Assembly: GCA_030762895.1 (NCBI GenBank)
Contig: JAUPTC010000068.1
Coordinates: 62,001-126,000 of the forward strand
Direction of reading: 5' to 3'
DNA: 64,000 nt
Source: Sophora flavescens
Taxonomy: Eukaryota > Streptophyta > Magnoliopsida > Fabales > Fabaceae
A program made the translations under genes and the position numbers. This document shows positions 20,185 through 33,871 of this stretch, piece by piece. The notes beneath the pieces are model-generated. The model did no database searches and was not told the DNA's origin. It saw only the letters and a list, made by a program, of their open reading frames with translations. The first letter of the stretch is position 1. Every line of letters begins with the position of its first letter.

Positions 20185-21129
20185 TGATGACAACCAACTT
20201 GTGGTTGCCTTGAAATGATCTTTTTGATTGAAATTCGTTTAGTGTTGTGCCACTTTGGTTCAAGAGCAAAGACCAAATCAATTTCAGATTTAAGTAACAA
20301 AACAAAAGTTGAAGAAGAAAGAGGAAAGTGGAAGAGATAGAGATGATGAAGGCGCCACAAACAATGGAAATTGTTTGATAAGCCAAGTGATGTTCGCCAC
20401 AAGAATTTGGAGATTCTTGATAAGAACTCAATCTTGGTTCAACCAAGAACTTAGGAGAAACACTTCTCACTAATTTGGATAAATTCCAACAACATCAAAC
20501 TTGTCATTTCATATGAATTTTCGTTTTACATATAGTATGGCAGCCAAACTCTTGGCATCCAAAGATAAAATGAAACCTCCACTTGAATAGCCTAATTATG
20601 ATGCTAATAATTCACTTAAGACTAATTCTAATTCAGCCACCAAATGAAAAAAACGAAATTCCAACTTAAATCCCACTTGAATAGCTACCAAAAACCATCA
20701 AGGCAGCCACCAAGCCATAACTCTCATTATTGTGGGTGTTACACTTGCTTCTCACATTAAAAGTGTAACTCCCACAATTTACAACTTTTATTCTCACCAT
20801 AAAACACTCAAAATTCAAACTCCTAACAACTAGAAACATCCAAATTCGTGTAGAATATGCTAGGGACCCCACTTGCATGATTCTTCACTTATTTATTGAA
20901 AAATAATAAACTAAAATGACTTGGACCTTGAACCAAATCAGCCCCACTTCATGCTTCCTCCATTTGAATGAGCAAAGTTGTGCATTTGGGCTAATTTGAC
21001 TTGAACTTGGGCTTATGTCCATTAAGAGAATCAACATTGGAGTTAAAGCTTCTTTGAACTATGCTCCAAATTGGGCTCACATCATCTTTGTTGAAATGTT
21101 GTAGACTTGCCCCTCCTTGGCTCATATCA
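20185..21129 (-). repeat. Unit 2 LTR 3
   Basis: 945 bp and complete. It has one T fewer in GATCTTTTTGATT near 20222 than LTRs 1 and 2, a variant shared with LTR 6. Confidence 0.9.
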
Positions 21130-22199
21130 TACCCTCCTTCTTTAAGAAAATTCGTCCTCGAATTTATTACTTCAATCCCTACATCAAATGAAAAGACATA
21201 GATGGCATATTGAAAGTAAGAAAATATCAAAGACTTTTTTTTTTATTCTCCTTACAGCATGCAATAGCCCATATCTGCTAGAATGGACCCTTGATTTCCT
21301 TTTATTGGGAAACCTTTTATTCTTTTTATGTTCACACACCCAACCTCCGGGATCAAATGGAAATTGATAGAAATCATCAAATGTCGCAATTGGGTGTAAC
21401 AAATTTCCATCTTGTACTATCAACATTCCAACACATTCATAGCCAAGATAATGAATTATGAGCAAAAATTATATCTCTTATGAAATTCTAATTTCAAGTT
21501 TACATTTCTTGGCTTGAACAAGGTCATACAAGAAAATGTACTTTCTCTTTTAAAAGATTTCCAAGAAAGTTGAGCATCATGGACATTTTCTTCATTACAA
21601 ACAAGGTTTGGCCTTTCGTGAAATAAGACAATCCTTTCAAACACATTAGAACCATCATATAAAAGCTTCAAAGAATTTGGAAGAATGGGTAGAGTAAAAA
21701 GAGGAATAGTAGTTAACCCATCAATTATCATGACATGCAAACCCTTTGAGCTCATAACAAACCTCAAGATGCTAACTTTATTTTGTTCAAAAGAATATGT
21801 GAGCAAGTTAGCAAACAAACTTTCTTTATGAAATCCAACATGTTCCTCAAAATTTTTGTGATAAATCAAGTGATTATTAGAAAGCATAACAACACATTTA
21901 TCAAGGAATTCATTTAAATCTTGGTTTATAATTCTCAAATCAATCTTAGGAAGATGATACGAGTCATGCAATTCATCAAGCAAAATTTCATTCCCATCAA
22001 ATGTAGAAGAAAAACAAGACCCATGCAATTTACCAAATTTTGTGTTAAGATACCCATAATTTTGGGAAACCATGAAAGTTCCCAAACAATGGGGTACTTC
22101 CCTTGGGATTATCTCTTCCATTATGGTGGTTGTCTTGCAAACTTCCATTGGAGGAACATCTTTGATTTCCTTCAAAAGAGAATCAACACAAGTAGGCAA
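20991..22199 (-). pseudogene. Unit 2 copy 4: second reading frame, two breaks
   Basis: Open at 21456-22199, then broken by five instead of six A near 21467. It continues at 21184-21465 and again at 20991-21230 after the T-run near 21235. The sequence is otherwise identical to copy 2. Confidence 0.65.
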
Positions 22200-22987
22200 A
22201 GAGTTAGGAAAAACATCAAAACAATCATTTTCTTTTTCCTCCTCACTTTTTGTTTTGCCCTCTTCTTTTTCTTTTCTCTCATTTTTTTCTTACTCTCATC
22301 TTTTTCATTCTCTTTTACTTCAATTTTACTCTCAATTCTTACTTCATTCCTTTCACTCTTTTTTTCACTCTTTTTCCCATTCTCATTTACTTTCTTTTCT
22401 TCTCTCTCTTTTTGTTTTCTCTCTTGCTCTCCCAAATTTGGATAGACTTCCAAAGTTTTCTTTTCATGAGTACTTGCTAAAGACACCGTAGAGGTTGAGG
22501 TGTTGCCCTCTTTCTTTGACTTGTTGTGAAGAACTTCATGGTAATGGTTTGGAGCATGTCTTCTCCTCATGATTTTTTTCATTTCGGCCCAAGTCTCAAT
22601 AGGCTTCACATGTCTTCTTTCTTTTTGCAATTCACTCCACCAAACATGTGCATAGTCTTTAAGTTGGAGAGATGCTACCTTCACTTTGTTTCTTTCATTG
22701 TATGAGTTAGATTGAAATAATTGCTCCATCTTCATCTCCCATTTCAAATAGACTTGAGGATCATTCTTCCCATGAAATGTAGAGACTTTGACCTCGACCC
22801 CTTCAATTTCTCTATCAAGCCTCCTTTCTCTATCCTCACGATTTTGAAGGATGGTAAGATGTCTATCATACTTGGCTTGCATTTGCTCCATTTGCCTTTG
22901 AATATTTTGAATTTGAGTGGCCATTGTAGCATGAAGAGATGAGTACTTTGGAGAGAATGGAGGATTATCTTCATGGACTGCCATCAT
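22172..22987 (-). CDS. Unit 2 copy 4: Gag (271 aa)
   Basis: Same length and residues as the reference Gag at 18739-19554: coiled coil, Retrotrans_gag domain, Lys/Glu-rich tail, no zinc knuckle. The start is the ATG at 22987. Confidence 0.84.
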   Translation of the reverse strand: MMAVHEDNPPFSPKYSSLHATMATQIQNIQRQMEQMQAKYDRHLTILQNREDRERRLDREIEGVEVKVSTFHGKNDPQVYLKWEMKMEQLFQSNSYNERNKVKVASLQLKDYAHVWWSELQKERRHVKPIETWAEMKKIMRRRHAPNHYHEVLHNKSKKEGNTSTSTVSLASTHEKKTLEVYPNLGEQERKQKEREEKKVNENGKKSEKKSERNEVRIESKIEVKENEKDESKKKMREKKKKRAKQKVRRKKKMIVLMFFLTLCLLVLILF

Positions 22988-23615
22988 TTGAACACACAAG
23001 ATCAAAATATAACAAGAAATTATAAAATTCCTCACTACACTCCCTCACTTGTGCACTGAATGAATTTTCTCTCTAATGGCTTTTTCCACACAAAATGTAT
23101 TTTTTTTCACTCTTGCCTTTTTCCTCTCAAATGTTCTCCTTGAGTTCTTAGAGGAATCAAGACAACAAACACAAAAATTCCAAAATCAAGCAACAAAAAT
23201 CACAAAAACTTAGCAAACAATGGAACAAGAAAAGAAAGGCTAGAAAGGAAAAGGTTTGGAATAAGGAAATAAAGGAAAGAAGGGAAATATTTTCTAGAAC
23301 ACAAATTGCCCAAATAGAACTTTCTCCTCTCTTTTCTCCAAGACTTCAAGAACAATTTTTTTTTATATAATTTTCGCCCAGATTTTTTTTTTTTTTTTTT
23401 TTTTAACTTTGAAGAGAAGAATCAAACTTGTACACTTGTGTATGATCAAACAATAGCCACGAATTTTTTTCCCTTCAAAACTGAATCAAAGTAGTAATTT
23501 TTTTTTGTTGGTTTTTCTTTTAGAAAGAAAAGAACAAAATGGTGTAGAAGAAGAACAAAGAAGAAAACGAAAATCACAACACAATTTCAATCAAAGCCTG
23601 AGCTTTGATACCAAA

Positions 23616-24561
23616 TGATGACAACCAACTTGTGGTTGCCTTGAAATGATCTTTTTTGATTGAAATTCGTTTAGTGTTGTGCCACTTTGGTTCAAGAGCA
23701 AAGACCAAATCAATTTCAGATTTAAGTAACAAAACAAAAGTTGAAGAAGAAAGAGGAAAGTGGAAGAGATAGAGATGATGAAGGCGCCACAAACAATGGA
23801 AATTGTTTGATAAGCCAAGTGATGTTCGCCACAAGAATTTGGAGATTCTTGATAAGAACTCAATCTTGGTTCAACCAAGAACTTAGGAGAAACACTTCTC
23901 ACTAATTTGGATAAATTCCAACAACATCAAACTTGTCATTTCATATGAATTTTCGTTTTACATATAGTATGGCAGCCAAACTCTTGGCATCCAAAGATAA
24001 AATGAAACCTCCACTTGAATAGCCTAATTATGATGCTAATAATTCACTTAAGACTAATTCTAATTCAGCCACCAAATGAAAAAAACGAAATTCCAACTTA
24101 AATCCCACTTGAATAGCTACCAAAAACCATCAAGGCAGCCACCAAGCCATAACTCTCATTATTGTGGGTGTTACACTTGCTTCTCACATTAAAAGTGTAA
24201 CTCCCACAATTTACAACTTTTATTCTCACCATAAAACACTCAAAATTCAAACTCCTAACAACTAGAAACATCCAAATTCGTGTAGAATATGCTAGGGACC
24301 CCACTTGCATGATTCTTCACTTATTTATTGAAAAATAATAAACTAAAATGACTTGGACCTTGAACCAAATCAGCCCCACTTCATGCTTCCTCCATTTGAA
24401 TGAGCAAAGTTGTGCATTTGGGCTAATTTGACTTGAACTTGGGCTTATGTCCATTAAGAGAATCAACATTGGAGTTAAAGCTTCTTTGAACTATGCTCCA
24501 AATTGGGCTCACATCATCTTTGTTGAAATGTTGTAGACTTGCCCCTCCTTGGCTCATATCA
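23616..24561 (-). repeat. Unit 2 LTR 4
   Basis: 946 bp, complete and nearly identical to LTR 1. Confidence 0.9.
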
Positions 24562-25631
24562 TACCCTCCTTCTTTAAGAAAATTCGTCCTCGAATTTATT
24601 ACTTCAATCCCTACATCAAATGAAAAGACATAGATGGCATATTGAAAGTAAGAAAATATCAAAGACTTTTTTTTTTATTCTCCTTACAGCATGCAATAGC
24701 CCATATCTGCTAGAATGGACCCTTGATTTCCTTTTATTGGGAAACCTTTTATTCTTTTTATGTTCACACACCCAACCTCCGGGATCAAATGGAAATTGAT
24801 AGAAATCATCAAATGTCGCAATTGGGTGTAACAAATTTCCATCTTGTACTATCAACATTCCAACACATTCATAGCCAAGATAATGAATTATGAGCAAAAA
24901 ATTATATCTCTTATGAAATTCTAATTTCAAGTTTACATTTCTTGGCTTGAACAAGGTCATACAAGAAAATGTACTTTCTCTTTAAAAGATTTCCAAGAAA
25001 GTTGAGCATCATGGACATTTTCTTCATTACAAACAAGGTTTGGCCTTTCGTGAAATAAGACAATCCTTTCAAACACATTAGAACCATCATATAAAAGCTT
25101 CAAAGAATTTGGAAGAATGGGTAGAGTAAAAAGAGGAATAGTAGTTAACCCATCAATTATCATGACATGCAAACCCTTTGAGCTCATAACAAACCTCAAG
25201 ATGCTAACTTTATTTTGTTCAAAAGAATATGTGAGCAAGTTAGCAAACAAACTTTCTTTATGAAATCCAACATGTTCCTCAAAATTTTTGTGATAAATCA
25301 AGTGATTATTAGAAAGCATAACAACACATTTATCAAGGAATTCATTTAAATCTTGGTTTATAATTCTCAAATCAATCTTAGGAAGATGATACGAGTCATG
25401 CAATTCATCAAGCAAAATTTCATTCCCATCAAATGTAGAAGAAAAACAAGACCCATGCAATTTACCAAATTTTGTGTTAAGATACCCATAATTTTGGGAA
25501 ACCATGAAAGTTCCCAAACAATGGGGTACTTCCCTTGGGATTATCTCTTCCATTATGGTGGTTGTCTTGCAAACTTCCATTGGAGGAACATCTTTGATTT
25601 CCTTCAAAAGAGAATCAACACAAGTAGGCAA
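24423..25631 (-). pseudogene. Unit 2 copy 5: second reading frame, two breaks
   Basis: Segments 24957-25631, 24616-24960 and 24423-24662. The first break is one missing T in CTCTTTAAAAG near 24981, a change shared only with copy 9 (near 38667) among the well-preserved copies. The second is the T-run near 24669. Confidence 0.65.
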
Positions 25632-25656
25632 AGAGTTAGGAAAAACATCAAAACAA

Positions 25657-26418
25657 TCATTTTTTTTTCCTCCTCACTTTTTGTTTTGCCCTCTTCTTTT
25701 TCTTTTCTCTCATTTTTTTCTTACTCTCATCTTTTTCATTCTCTTTTACTTCAATTTTACTCTCAATTCTTACTTCATTCCTTTCACTCTTTTTTTCACT
25801 CTTTTTCCCATTCTCATTTACTTTCTTTTCTTCTCTCTCTTTTTGTTTTCTCTCTTGCTCTCCCAAATTTGGATAGACTTCCAAAGTTTTCTTTTCATGA
25901 GTACTTGCTAAAGACACCGTAGAGGTTGAGGTGTTGCCCTCTTTCTTTGACTTGTTGTGAAGAACTTCATGGTAATGGTTTGGAGCATGTCTTCTCCTCA
26001 TGATTTTTTTCATTTCGGCCCAAGTCTCAATAGGCTTCACATGTCTTCTTTCTTTTTGCAATTCACTCCACCAAACATGTGCATAGTCTTTAAGTTGGAG
26101 AGATGCTACCTTCACTTTGTTTCTTTCATTGTATGAGTTAGATTGAAATAATTGCTCCATCTTCATCTCCCATTTCAAATAGACTTGAGGATCATTCTTC
26201 CCATGAAATGTAGAGACTTTGACCTCGACCCCTTCAATTTCTCTATCAAGCCTCCTTTCTCTATCCTCACGATTTTGAAGGATGGTAAGATGTCTATCAT
26301 ACTTGGCTTGCATTTGCTCCATTTGCCTTTGAATATTTTGAATTTGAGTGGCCATTGTAGCATGAAGAGATGAGTACTTTGGAGAGAATGGAGGATTATC
26401 TTCATGGACTGCCATCAT
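25657..26418 (-). CDS. Unit 2 copy 5: Gag (253 aa)
   Basis: Complete Gag domain and Lys/Glu-rich tail. A C missing from CATTTTCTTTTTCC near 25662 creates a stop right after VRRKKK. The leader upstream carries a deletion of about 24 bp (GGTTTGGAATAAGG region missing near 26680), shared with copies 6, 9 and 10. Confidence 0.82.
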   Translation of the reverse strand: MMAVHEDNPPFSPKYSSLHATMATQIQNIQRQMEQMQAKYDRHLTILQNREDRERRLDREIEGVEVKVSTFHGKNDPQVYLKWEMKMEQLFQSNSYNERNKVKVASLQLKDYAHVWWSELQKERRHVKPIETWAEMKKIMRRRHAPNHYHEVLHNKSKKEGNTSTSTVSLASTHEKKTLEVYPNLGEQERKQKEREEKKVNENGKKSEKKSERNEVRIESKIEVKENEKDESKKKMREKKKKRAKQKVRRKKK

Positions 26419-27023
26419 TTGAACACACAAGATCAAAATATAACAAGAAATTATAAAATTCCTCACTACACTCCCTCACTTGTGCACTGAATGAATTTTC
26501 TCTCTAATGGCTTTTTCCACACAAAATGTATTTTTTTTTTCACTCTTGCCTTTTTCCTCTCAAATGTTCTCCTTGAGTTCTTAGAGGAATCAAGACAACA
26601 AACACAAAAATTCCAAAATCAAGCAACAAAAATCACAAAAAATTAGCAAACAATGGAACAAGAAAAGAAAGGCTAGAAAGGAAAGAAGGGAAATATTTTC
26701 TAGAACACAAATTGCCCAAATAGAACTTTCTCCTCTCTTTTCTCCAAGACTTCAAGAACAATTTTTTTTTATATAATTTTCGCCCAGATTTTTTTTTTTT
26801 TTTTTTTTTTTTAACTTTGAAGAGAAGAATCAAACTTGTACACTTGTGTATGATCAAACAATAGCCACGAATTTTTTTCCCTTCAAAACTGAATCAAAGT
26901 AGTAATTTTTTTTTGTTGGTTTTTCTTTTAGAAAGAAAAGAACAAAATGGTGTAGAAGAAGAACAAAGAAGAAAACGAAAATCACAACACAATTTCAATC
27001 AAAGCCTGAGCTTTGATACCAAA

Positions 27024-27969
27024 TGATGACAACCAACTTGTGGTTGCCTTGAAATGATCTTTTTTGATTGAAATTCATTTAGTGTTGTGCCACTTTGGTT
27101 CAAGAGCAAAGACCAAATCAATTTCAGATTTAAGTAACAAAACAAAAGTTGAAGAAGAAAGAGGAAAGTGGAAGAGATAGAGATGATGAAGGCGCCACAA
27201 ACAATGGAAATTGTTTGATAAGCCAAGTGATGTTCGCCACAAGAATTTGGAGATTCTTGATAAGAACTCAATCTTGGTTCAACCAAGAACTTAGGAGAAA
27301 CACTTCTCACTAATTTGGATAAATTCCAACAACATCAAACTTGTCATTTCATATGAATTTTCGTTTTACATATAGTATGGCAGCCAAACTCTTGGCATCC
27401 AAAGATAAAATGAAACCTCCACTTGAATAGCCTAATTATGATGCTAATAATTCACTTAAGACTAATTCTAATTCAGCCACCAAATGAAAAAAACGAAATT
27501 CCAACTTAAATCCCACTTGAATAGCTACCAAAAACCATCAAGGCAGCCACCAAGCCATAACTCTCATTATTGTGGGTGTTACACTTGCTTCTCACATTAA
27601 AAGTGTAACTCCCACAATTTACAACTTTTATTCTCACCATAAAACACTCAAAATTCAAACTCCTAACAACTAGAAACATCCAAATTCGTGTAGAATATGC
27701 TAGGGACCCCACTTGCATGATTCTTCACTTATTTATTGAAAAATAATAAACTAAAATGACTTGGACCTTGAACCAAATCAGCCCCACTTCATGCTTCCTC
27801 CATTTGAATGAGCAAAGTTGTGCATTTGGGCTAATTTGACTTGAACTTGGGCTTATGTCCATTAAGAGAATCAACATTGGAGTTAAAGCTTCTTTGAACT
27901 ATGCTCCAAATTGGGCTCACATCATCTTTGTTGAAATGTTGTAGACTTGCCCCTCCTTGGCTCATATCA
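27024..27969 (-). repeat. Unit 2 LTR 5
   Basis: 946 bp and complete. It has ATTCATTTAG for ATTCGTTTAG near 27075. The same A is seen in the diverged LTRs 10 and 12. Confidence 0.9.
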
Positions 27970-29039
27970 TACCCTCCTTCTTTAAGAAAATTCGTCCTCG
28001 AATTTATTACTTCAATCCCTACATCAAATGAAAAGACATAGATGGCATATTGAAAGTAAGAAAATATCAAAGACTTTTTTTTTTATTCTCCTTACAGCAT
28101 GCAATAGCCCATATCTGCTAGAATGGACCCTTGATTTCCTTTTATTGGGAAACCTTTTATTCTTTTTATGTTCACACACCCAACCTCCGGGATCAAATGG
28201 AAATTGATAGAAATCATCAAATGTCGCAATTGGGTGTAACAAATTTCCATCTTGTACTATCAACATTCCAACACATTCATAGCCAAGATAATGAATTATG
28301 AGCAAAAATTATATCTCTTATGAAATTCTAATTTCAAGTTTACATTTCTTGGCTTGAACAAGGTCATACAAGAAAATGTACTTTCTCTTTTAAAAGATTT
28401 CCAAGAAAGTTGAGCATCATGGACATTTTCTTCATTACAAACAAGGTTTGGCCTTTCGTGAAATAAGACAATCCTTTCAAACACATTAGAACCATCATAT
28501 AAAAGCTTCAAAGAATTTGGAAGAATGGGTAGAGTAAAAAGAGGAATAGTAGTTAACCCATCAATTATCATGACATGCAAACCCTTTGAGCTCATAACAA
28601 ACCTCAAGATGCTAACTTTATTTTGTTCAAAAGAATATGTGAGCAAGTTAGCAAACAAACTTTCTTTATGAAATCCAACATGTTCCTCAAAATTTTTGTG
28701 ATAAATCAAGTGATTATTAGAAAGCATAACAACACATTTATCAAGGAATTCATTTAAATCTTGGTTTATAATTCTCAAATCAATCTTAGGAAGATGATAC
28801 GAGTCATGCAATTCATCAAGCAAAATTTCATTCCCATCAAATGTAGAAGAAAAACAAGACCCATGCAATTTACCAAATTTTGTGTTAAGATACCCATAAT
28901 TTTGGGAAACCATGAAAGTTCCCAAACAATGGGGTACTTCCCTTGGGATTATCTCTTCCATTATGGTGGTTGTCTTGCAAACTTCCATTGGAGGAACATC
29001 TTTGATTTCCTTCAAAAGAGAATCAACACAAGTAGGCAA
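27831..29039 (-). pseudogene. Unit 2 copy 6: second reading frame, two breaks
   Basis: Segments 28296-29039, 28024-28305 and 27831-28070, broken at the same A-run (near 28307) and T-run (near 28075) as copies 4 and 7. Confidence 0.65.
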
Positions 29040-29827
29040 AGAGTTAGGAAAAACATCAAAACAATCATTTTCTTTTTCCTCCTCACTTTTTGTTTTGCCC
29101 TCTTCTTTTTCTTTTCTCTCATTTTTTTCTTACTCTCATCTTTTTCATTCTCTTTTACTTCAATTTTACTCTCAATTCTTACTTCATTCCTTTCACTCTT
29201 TTTTTCACTCTTTTTCCCATTCTCATTTACTTTCTTTTCTTCTCTCTCTTTTTGTTTTCTCTCTTGCTCTCCCAAATTTGGATAGACTTCCAAAGTTTTC
29301 TTTTCATGAGTACTTGCTAAAGACACCGTAGAGGTTGAGGTGTTGCCCTCTTTCTTTGACTTGTTGTGAAGAACTTCATGGTAATGGTTTGGAGCATGTC
29401 TTCTCCTCATGATTTTTTTCATTTCGGCCCAAGTCTCAATAGGCTTCACATGTCTTCTTTCTTTTTGCAATTCACTCCACCAAACATGTGCATAGTCTTT
29501 AAGTTGGAGAGATGCTACCTTCACTTTGTTTCTTTCATTGTATGAGTTAGATTGAAATAATTGCTCCATCTTCATCTCCCATTTCAAATAGACTTGAGGA
29601 TCATTCTTCCCATGAAATGTAGAGACTTTGACCTCGACCCCTTCAATTTCTCTATCAAGCCTCCTTTCTCTATCCTCACGATTTTGAAGGATGGTAAGAT
29701 GTCTATCATACTTGGCTTGCATTTGCTCCATTTGCCTTTGAATATTTTGAATTTGAGTGGCCATTGTAGCATGAAGAGATGAGTACTTTGGAGAGAATGG
29801 AGGATTATCTTCATGGACTGCCATCAT
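29012..29827 (-). CDS. Unit 2 copy 6: Gag (271 aa)
   Basis: Full-length equivalent of the reference Gag. The leader upstream has the same deletion of about 24 bp as copy 5 (near 30083), so copies 5 and 6 form an adjacent pair of one subtype. Confidence 0.84.
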   Translation of the reverse strand: MMAVHEDNPPFSPKYSSLHATMATQIQNIQRQMEQMQAKYDRHLTILQNREDRERRLDREIEGVEVKVSTFHGKNDPQVYLKWEMKMEQLFQSNSYNERNKVKVASLQLKDYAHVWWSELQKERRHVKPIETWAEMKKIMRRRHAPNHYHEVLHNKSKKEGNTSTSTVSLASTHEKKTLEVYPNLGEQERKQKEREEKKVNENGKKSEKKSERNEVRIESKIEVKENEKDESKKKMREKKKKRAKQKVRRKKKMIVLMFFLTLCLLVLILF

Positions 29828-30432
29828 TTGAACACACAAGATCAAAATATAACAAGAAATTATAAAATTCCTCACTACACTCCCTCACTTGTGCACTGAA
29901 TGAATTTTCTCTCTAATGGCTTTTTCCACACAAAATGTATTTTTTTTTTCACTCTTGCCTTTTTCCTCTCAAATGTTCTCCTTGAGTTCTTAGAGGAATC
30001 AAGACAACAAACACAAAAATTCCAAAATCAAGCAACAAAAATCACAAAAAATTAGCAAACAATGGAACAAGAAAAGAAAGGCTAGAAAGGAAAGAAGGGA
30101 AATATTTTCTAGAACACAAATTGCCCAAATAGAACTTTCTCCTCTCTTTTCTCCAAGACTTCAAGAACAATTTTTTTTTATATAATTTTCGCCCAGATTT
30201 TTTTTTTTTTTTTTTTTTTTTAACTTTGAAGAGAAGAATCAAACTTGTACACTTGTGTATGATCAAACAATAGCCACGAATTTTTTTCCCTTCAAAACTG
30301 AATCAAAGTAGTAATTTTTTTTTGTTGGTTTTTCTTTTAGAAAGAAAAGAACAAAATGGTGTAGAAGAAGAACAAAGAAGAAAACGAAAATCACAACACA
30401 ATTTCAATCAAAGCCTGAGCTTTGATACCAAA

Positions 30433-31378
30433 TGATGACAACCAACTTGTGGTTGCCTTGAAATGATCTTTTTGATTGAATTTCGTTTAGTGTTGTGCCA
30501 CTTTGGTTCAAGAGCAAAGACCAAATCAATTTCAGATTTAAGTAACAAAACAAAAGTTGAAGAAGAAAGAGGAAAGTGGAAGAGATAGAGATGATGAAGG
30601 CGCCACAAACAATGGAAATTGTTTGATAAGCCAAGTGATGTTCGCCACAAGAATTTGGAGATTCTTGATAAGAACTCAATCTTGGTTCAACCAAGAACTT
30701 AGGAGAAACACTTCTCACTAATTTGGATAAATTCCAACAACATCAAACTTGTCATTTCATATGAATTTTCGTTTTACATATAGTATGGCAGCCAAACTCT
30801 TGGCATCCAAAGATAAAATGAAACCTCCACTTGAATAGCCTAATTATGATGCTAATAATTCACTTAAGACTAATTCTAATTCAGCCACCAAATGAAAAAA
30901 AACGAAATTCCAACTTAAATCCCACTTGAATAGCTACCAAAAACCATCAAGGCAGCCACCAAGCCATAACTCTCATTATTGTGGGTGTTACACTTGCTTC
31001 TCACATTAAAAGTGTAACTCCCACAATTTACAACTTTTATTCTCACCATAAAACACTCAAAATTCAAACTCCTAACAACTAGAAACATCCAAATTCGTGT
31101 AGAATATGCTAGGGACCCCACTTGCATGATTCTTCACTTATTTATTGAAAAATAATAAACTAAAATGACTTGGACCTTGAACCAAATCAGCCCCACTTCA
31201 TGCTTCCTCCATTTGAATGAGCAAAGTTGTGCATTTGGGCTAATTTGACTTGAACTTGGGCTTATGTCCATTAAGAGAATCAACATTGGAGTTAAAGCTT
31301 CTTTGAACTATGCTCCAAATTGGGCTCACATCATCTTTGTTGAAATGTTGTAGACTTGCCCCTCCTTGGCTCATATCA
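30433..31378 (-). repeat. Unit 2 LTR 6
   Basis: 946 bp and complete. It has GAATTTCG for GAAATTCG near 30480 and one extra A in the A-run near 30900. Confidence 0.9.
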
Positions 31379-32448
31379 TACCCTCCTTCTTTAAGAAAAT
31401 TCGTCCTCGAATTTATTACTTCAATCCCTACATCAAATGAAAAGACATAGATGGCATATTGAAAGTAAGAAAATATCAAAGACTTTTTTTTTTATTCTCC
31501 TTACAGCATGCAATAGCCCATATCTGCTAGAATGGACCCTTGATTTCCTTTTATTGGGAAACCTTTTATTCTTTTTATGTTCACACACCCAACCTCCGGG
31601 ATCAAATGGAAATTGATAGAAATCATCAAATGTCGCAATTGGGTGTAACAAATTTCCATCTTGTACTATCAACATTCCAACACATTCATAGCCAAGATAA
31701 TGAATTATGAGCAAAAATTATATCTCTTATGAAATTCTAATTTCAAGTTTACATTTCTTGGCTTGAACAAGGTCATACAAGAAAATGTACTTTCTCTTTT
31801 AAAAGATTTCCAAGAAAGTTGAGCATCATGGACATTTTCTTCATTACAAACAAGGTTTGGCCTTTCGTGAAATAAGACAATCCTTTCAAACACATTAGAA
31901 CCATCATATAAAAGCTTCAAAGAATTTGGAAGAATGGGTAGAGTAAAAAGAGGAATAGTAGTTAACCCATCAATTATCATGACATGCAAACCCTTTGAGC
32001 TCATAACAAACCTCAAGATGCTAACTTTATTTTGTTCAAAAGAATATGTGAGCAAGTTAGCAAACAAACTTTCTTTATGAAATCCAACATGTTCCTCAAA
32101 ATTTTTGTGATAAATCAAGTGATTATTAGAAAGCATAACAACACATTTATCAAGGAATTCATTTAAATCTTGGTTTATAATTCTCAAATCAATCTTAGGA
32201 AGATGATACGAGTCATGCAATTCATCAAGCAAAATTTCATTCCCATCAAATGTAGAAGAAAAACAAGACCCATGCAATTTACCAAATTTTGTGTTAAGAT
32301 ACCCATAATTTTGGGAAACCATGAAAGTTCCCAAACAATGGGGTACTTCCCTTGGGATTATCTCTTCCATTATGGTGGTTGTCTTGCAAACTTCCATTGG
32401 AGGAACATCTTTGATTTCCTTCAAAAGAGAATCAACACAAGTAGGCAA
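31240..32448 (-). pseudogene. Unit 2 copy 7: second reading frame, two breaks
   Basis: Segments 31705-32448, 31433-31714 and 31240-31479, with the same two homopolymer breaks as copies 4 and 6. Confidence 0.65.
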
Positions 32449-32587
32449 AGAGTTAGGAAAAACATCAAAACAATCATTTTCTTTTTCCTCCTCACTTTTT
32501 GTTTTGCCCTCTTCTTTTTCTTTTCTCTCATTTTTTTTTTACTCTCATCATTTTCATTCTCTTTTACTTCAATTTTACTCTCAATTC

Positions 32588-33236
32588 TTACTTCATTCCT
32601 TTCACCTTTTTTTCACTCTTTTTCCCATTCTCATTTACTTTCTTTTCTTCTCTCTCTTTTTGTTTTCTCTCTTGCTCTCCCAAATTTGGATAGACTTCCA
32701 AAGTTTTCTTTTCATGAGTACTTGCTAAAGACACCGTGAGAGGTTGAGGTGTTGCCCTCTTTCTTTGACTTGTTGTGAAGAACTTCATGGTAATGGTTTG
32801 GAGCATGTCTTCTCCTCATGATTTTTTTCATTTCGGCCCAAGTCTCAATAGGCTTCACATGTCTTCTTTCTTTTTGCAATTCACTCCACCAAACATGTGC
32901 ATAGTCTTTAAGTTGGAGAGATGCTACCTTCACTTTGTTTCTTTCATTGTATGAGTTAGATTGAAATAATTGCTCCATCTTCATCTCCCATTTCAAATAG
33001 ACTTGAGGATCATTCTTCCCATGAAATGTAGAGACTTTGACCTCGACCCCTTCAATTTCTCTATCAAGCCTCCTTTCTCTATCCTCACGATTTTGAAGGA
33101 TGGTAAGATGTCTATCATACTTGGCTTGCATTTGCTCCATTTGCCTTTGAATATTTTGAATTTGAGTGGCCATTGTAGCATGAAGAGATGAGTACTTTGG
33201 AGAGAATGGAGGATTATCTTCATGGACTGCCATCAT
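32588..33236 (-). pseudogene. Unit 2 copy 7: Gag with a frameshift after the Gag domain
   Basis: The Gag domain is complete from the ATG at 33236. An extra G in CCGTGAGAGG near 32737 shifts the frame after residue 165, ending at 32712. The Lys/Glu-rich tail continues in another frame at 32588-32806. Further small changes near 32533-32610 (for example TCATCATTTTC, and C lost before a T-run) are private to this copy. Confidence 0.8.
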
Positions 33237-33871
33237 TTGAACACACAAGATCAAAATATAACAAGAAATTATAAAATTCCTCACTACACTCCCTCACTTG
33301 TGCACTGAATGAATTTTCTCTCTAATGGCTTTTTCCACACAAAATGTATTTTTTTTTTTCACTCTTGCCTTTTTCCTCTCAAATGTTCTCCTTGAGTTCT
33401 TAGAGGAATCAAGACAACAAACACAAAAATTCCAAAATCAAGCAACAAAAATCACAAAAACTTAGCAAACAATGGAACAAGAAAAGAAAGGCTAGAAAGG
33501 AAAAGGTTTGGAATAAGGAAATAAAGGAAAGAAGGGAAATATTTTCTAGAACACAAATTGCCCAAATAGAACTTTCTCCTCTCTTTTCTCCAAGACTTCA
33601 AGAACAATTTTTTTTTTTTTTATAATTTTCGCCCAGATTTTTTTTTTTTTTTTTTTTTTTAACTTTGAAGAGAAGAATCAAACTTGTACACTTGTGTATG
33701 ATCAAACAATAGCCACGAATTTTTTTCCCTTCAAAACTGAATCAAAGTAGTAATTTTTTTTTGTTGGTTTTTCTTTTAGAAAGAAAAGAACAAAATGGTG
33801 TAGAAGAAGAACAAAGAAGAAAACGAAAATCACAACACAATTTCAATCAAAGCCTGAGCTTTGATACCAAA

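Noticed and set aside
26633..26857. Lys-rich 74-codon frame in the unit 2 leader
   Set aside because: It is created by the A-homopolymer run and appears only in the copies with the leader deletion (also 30042-30266).
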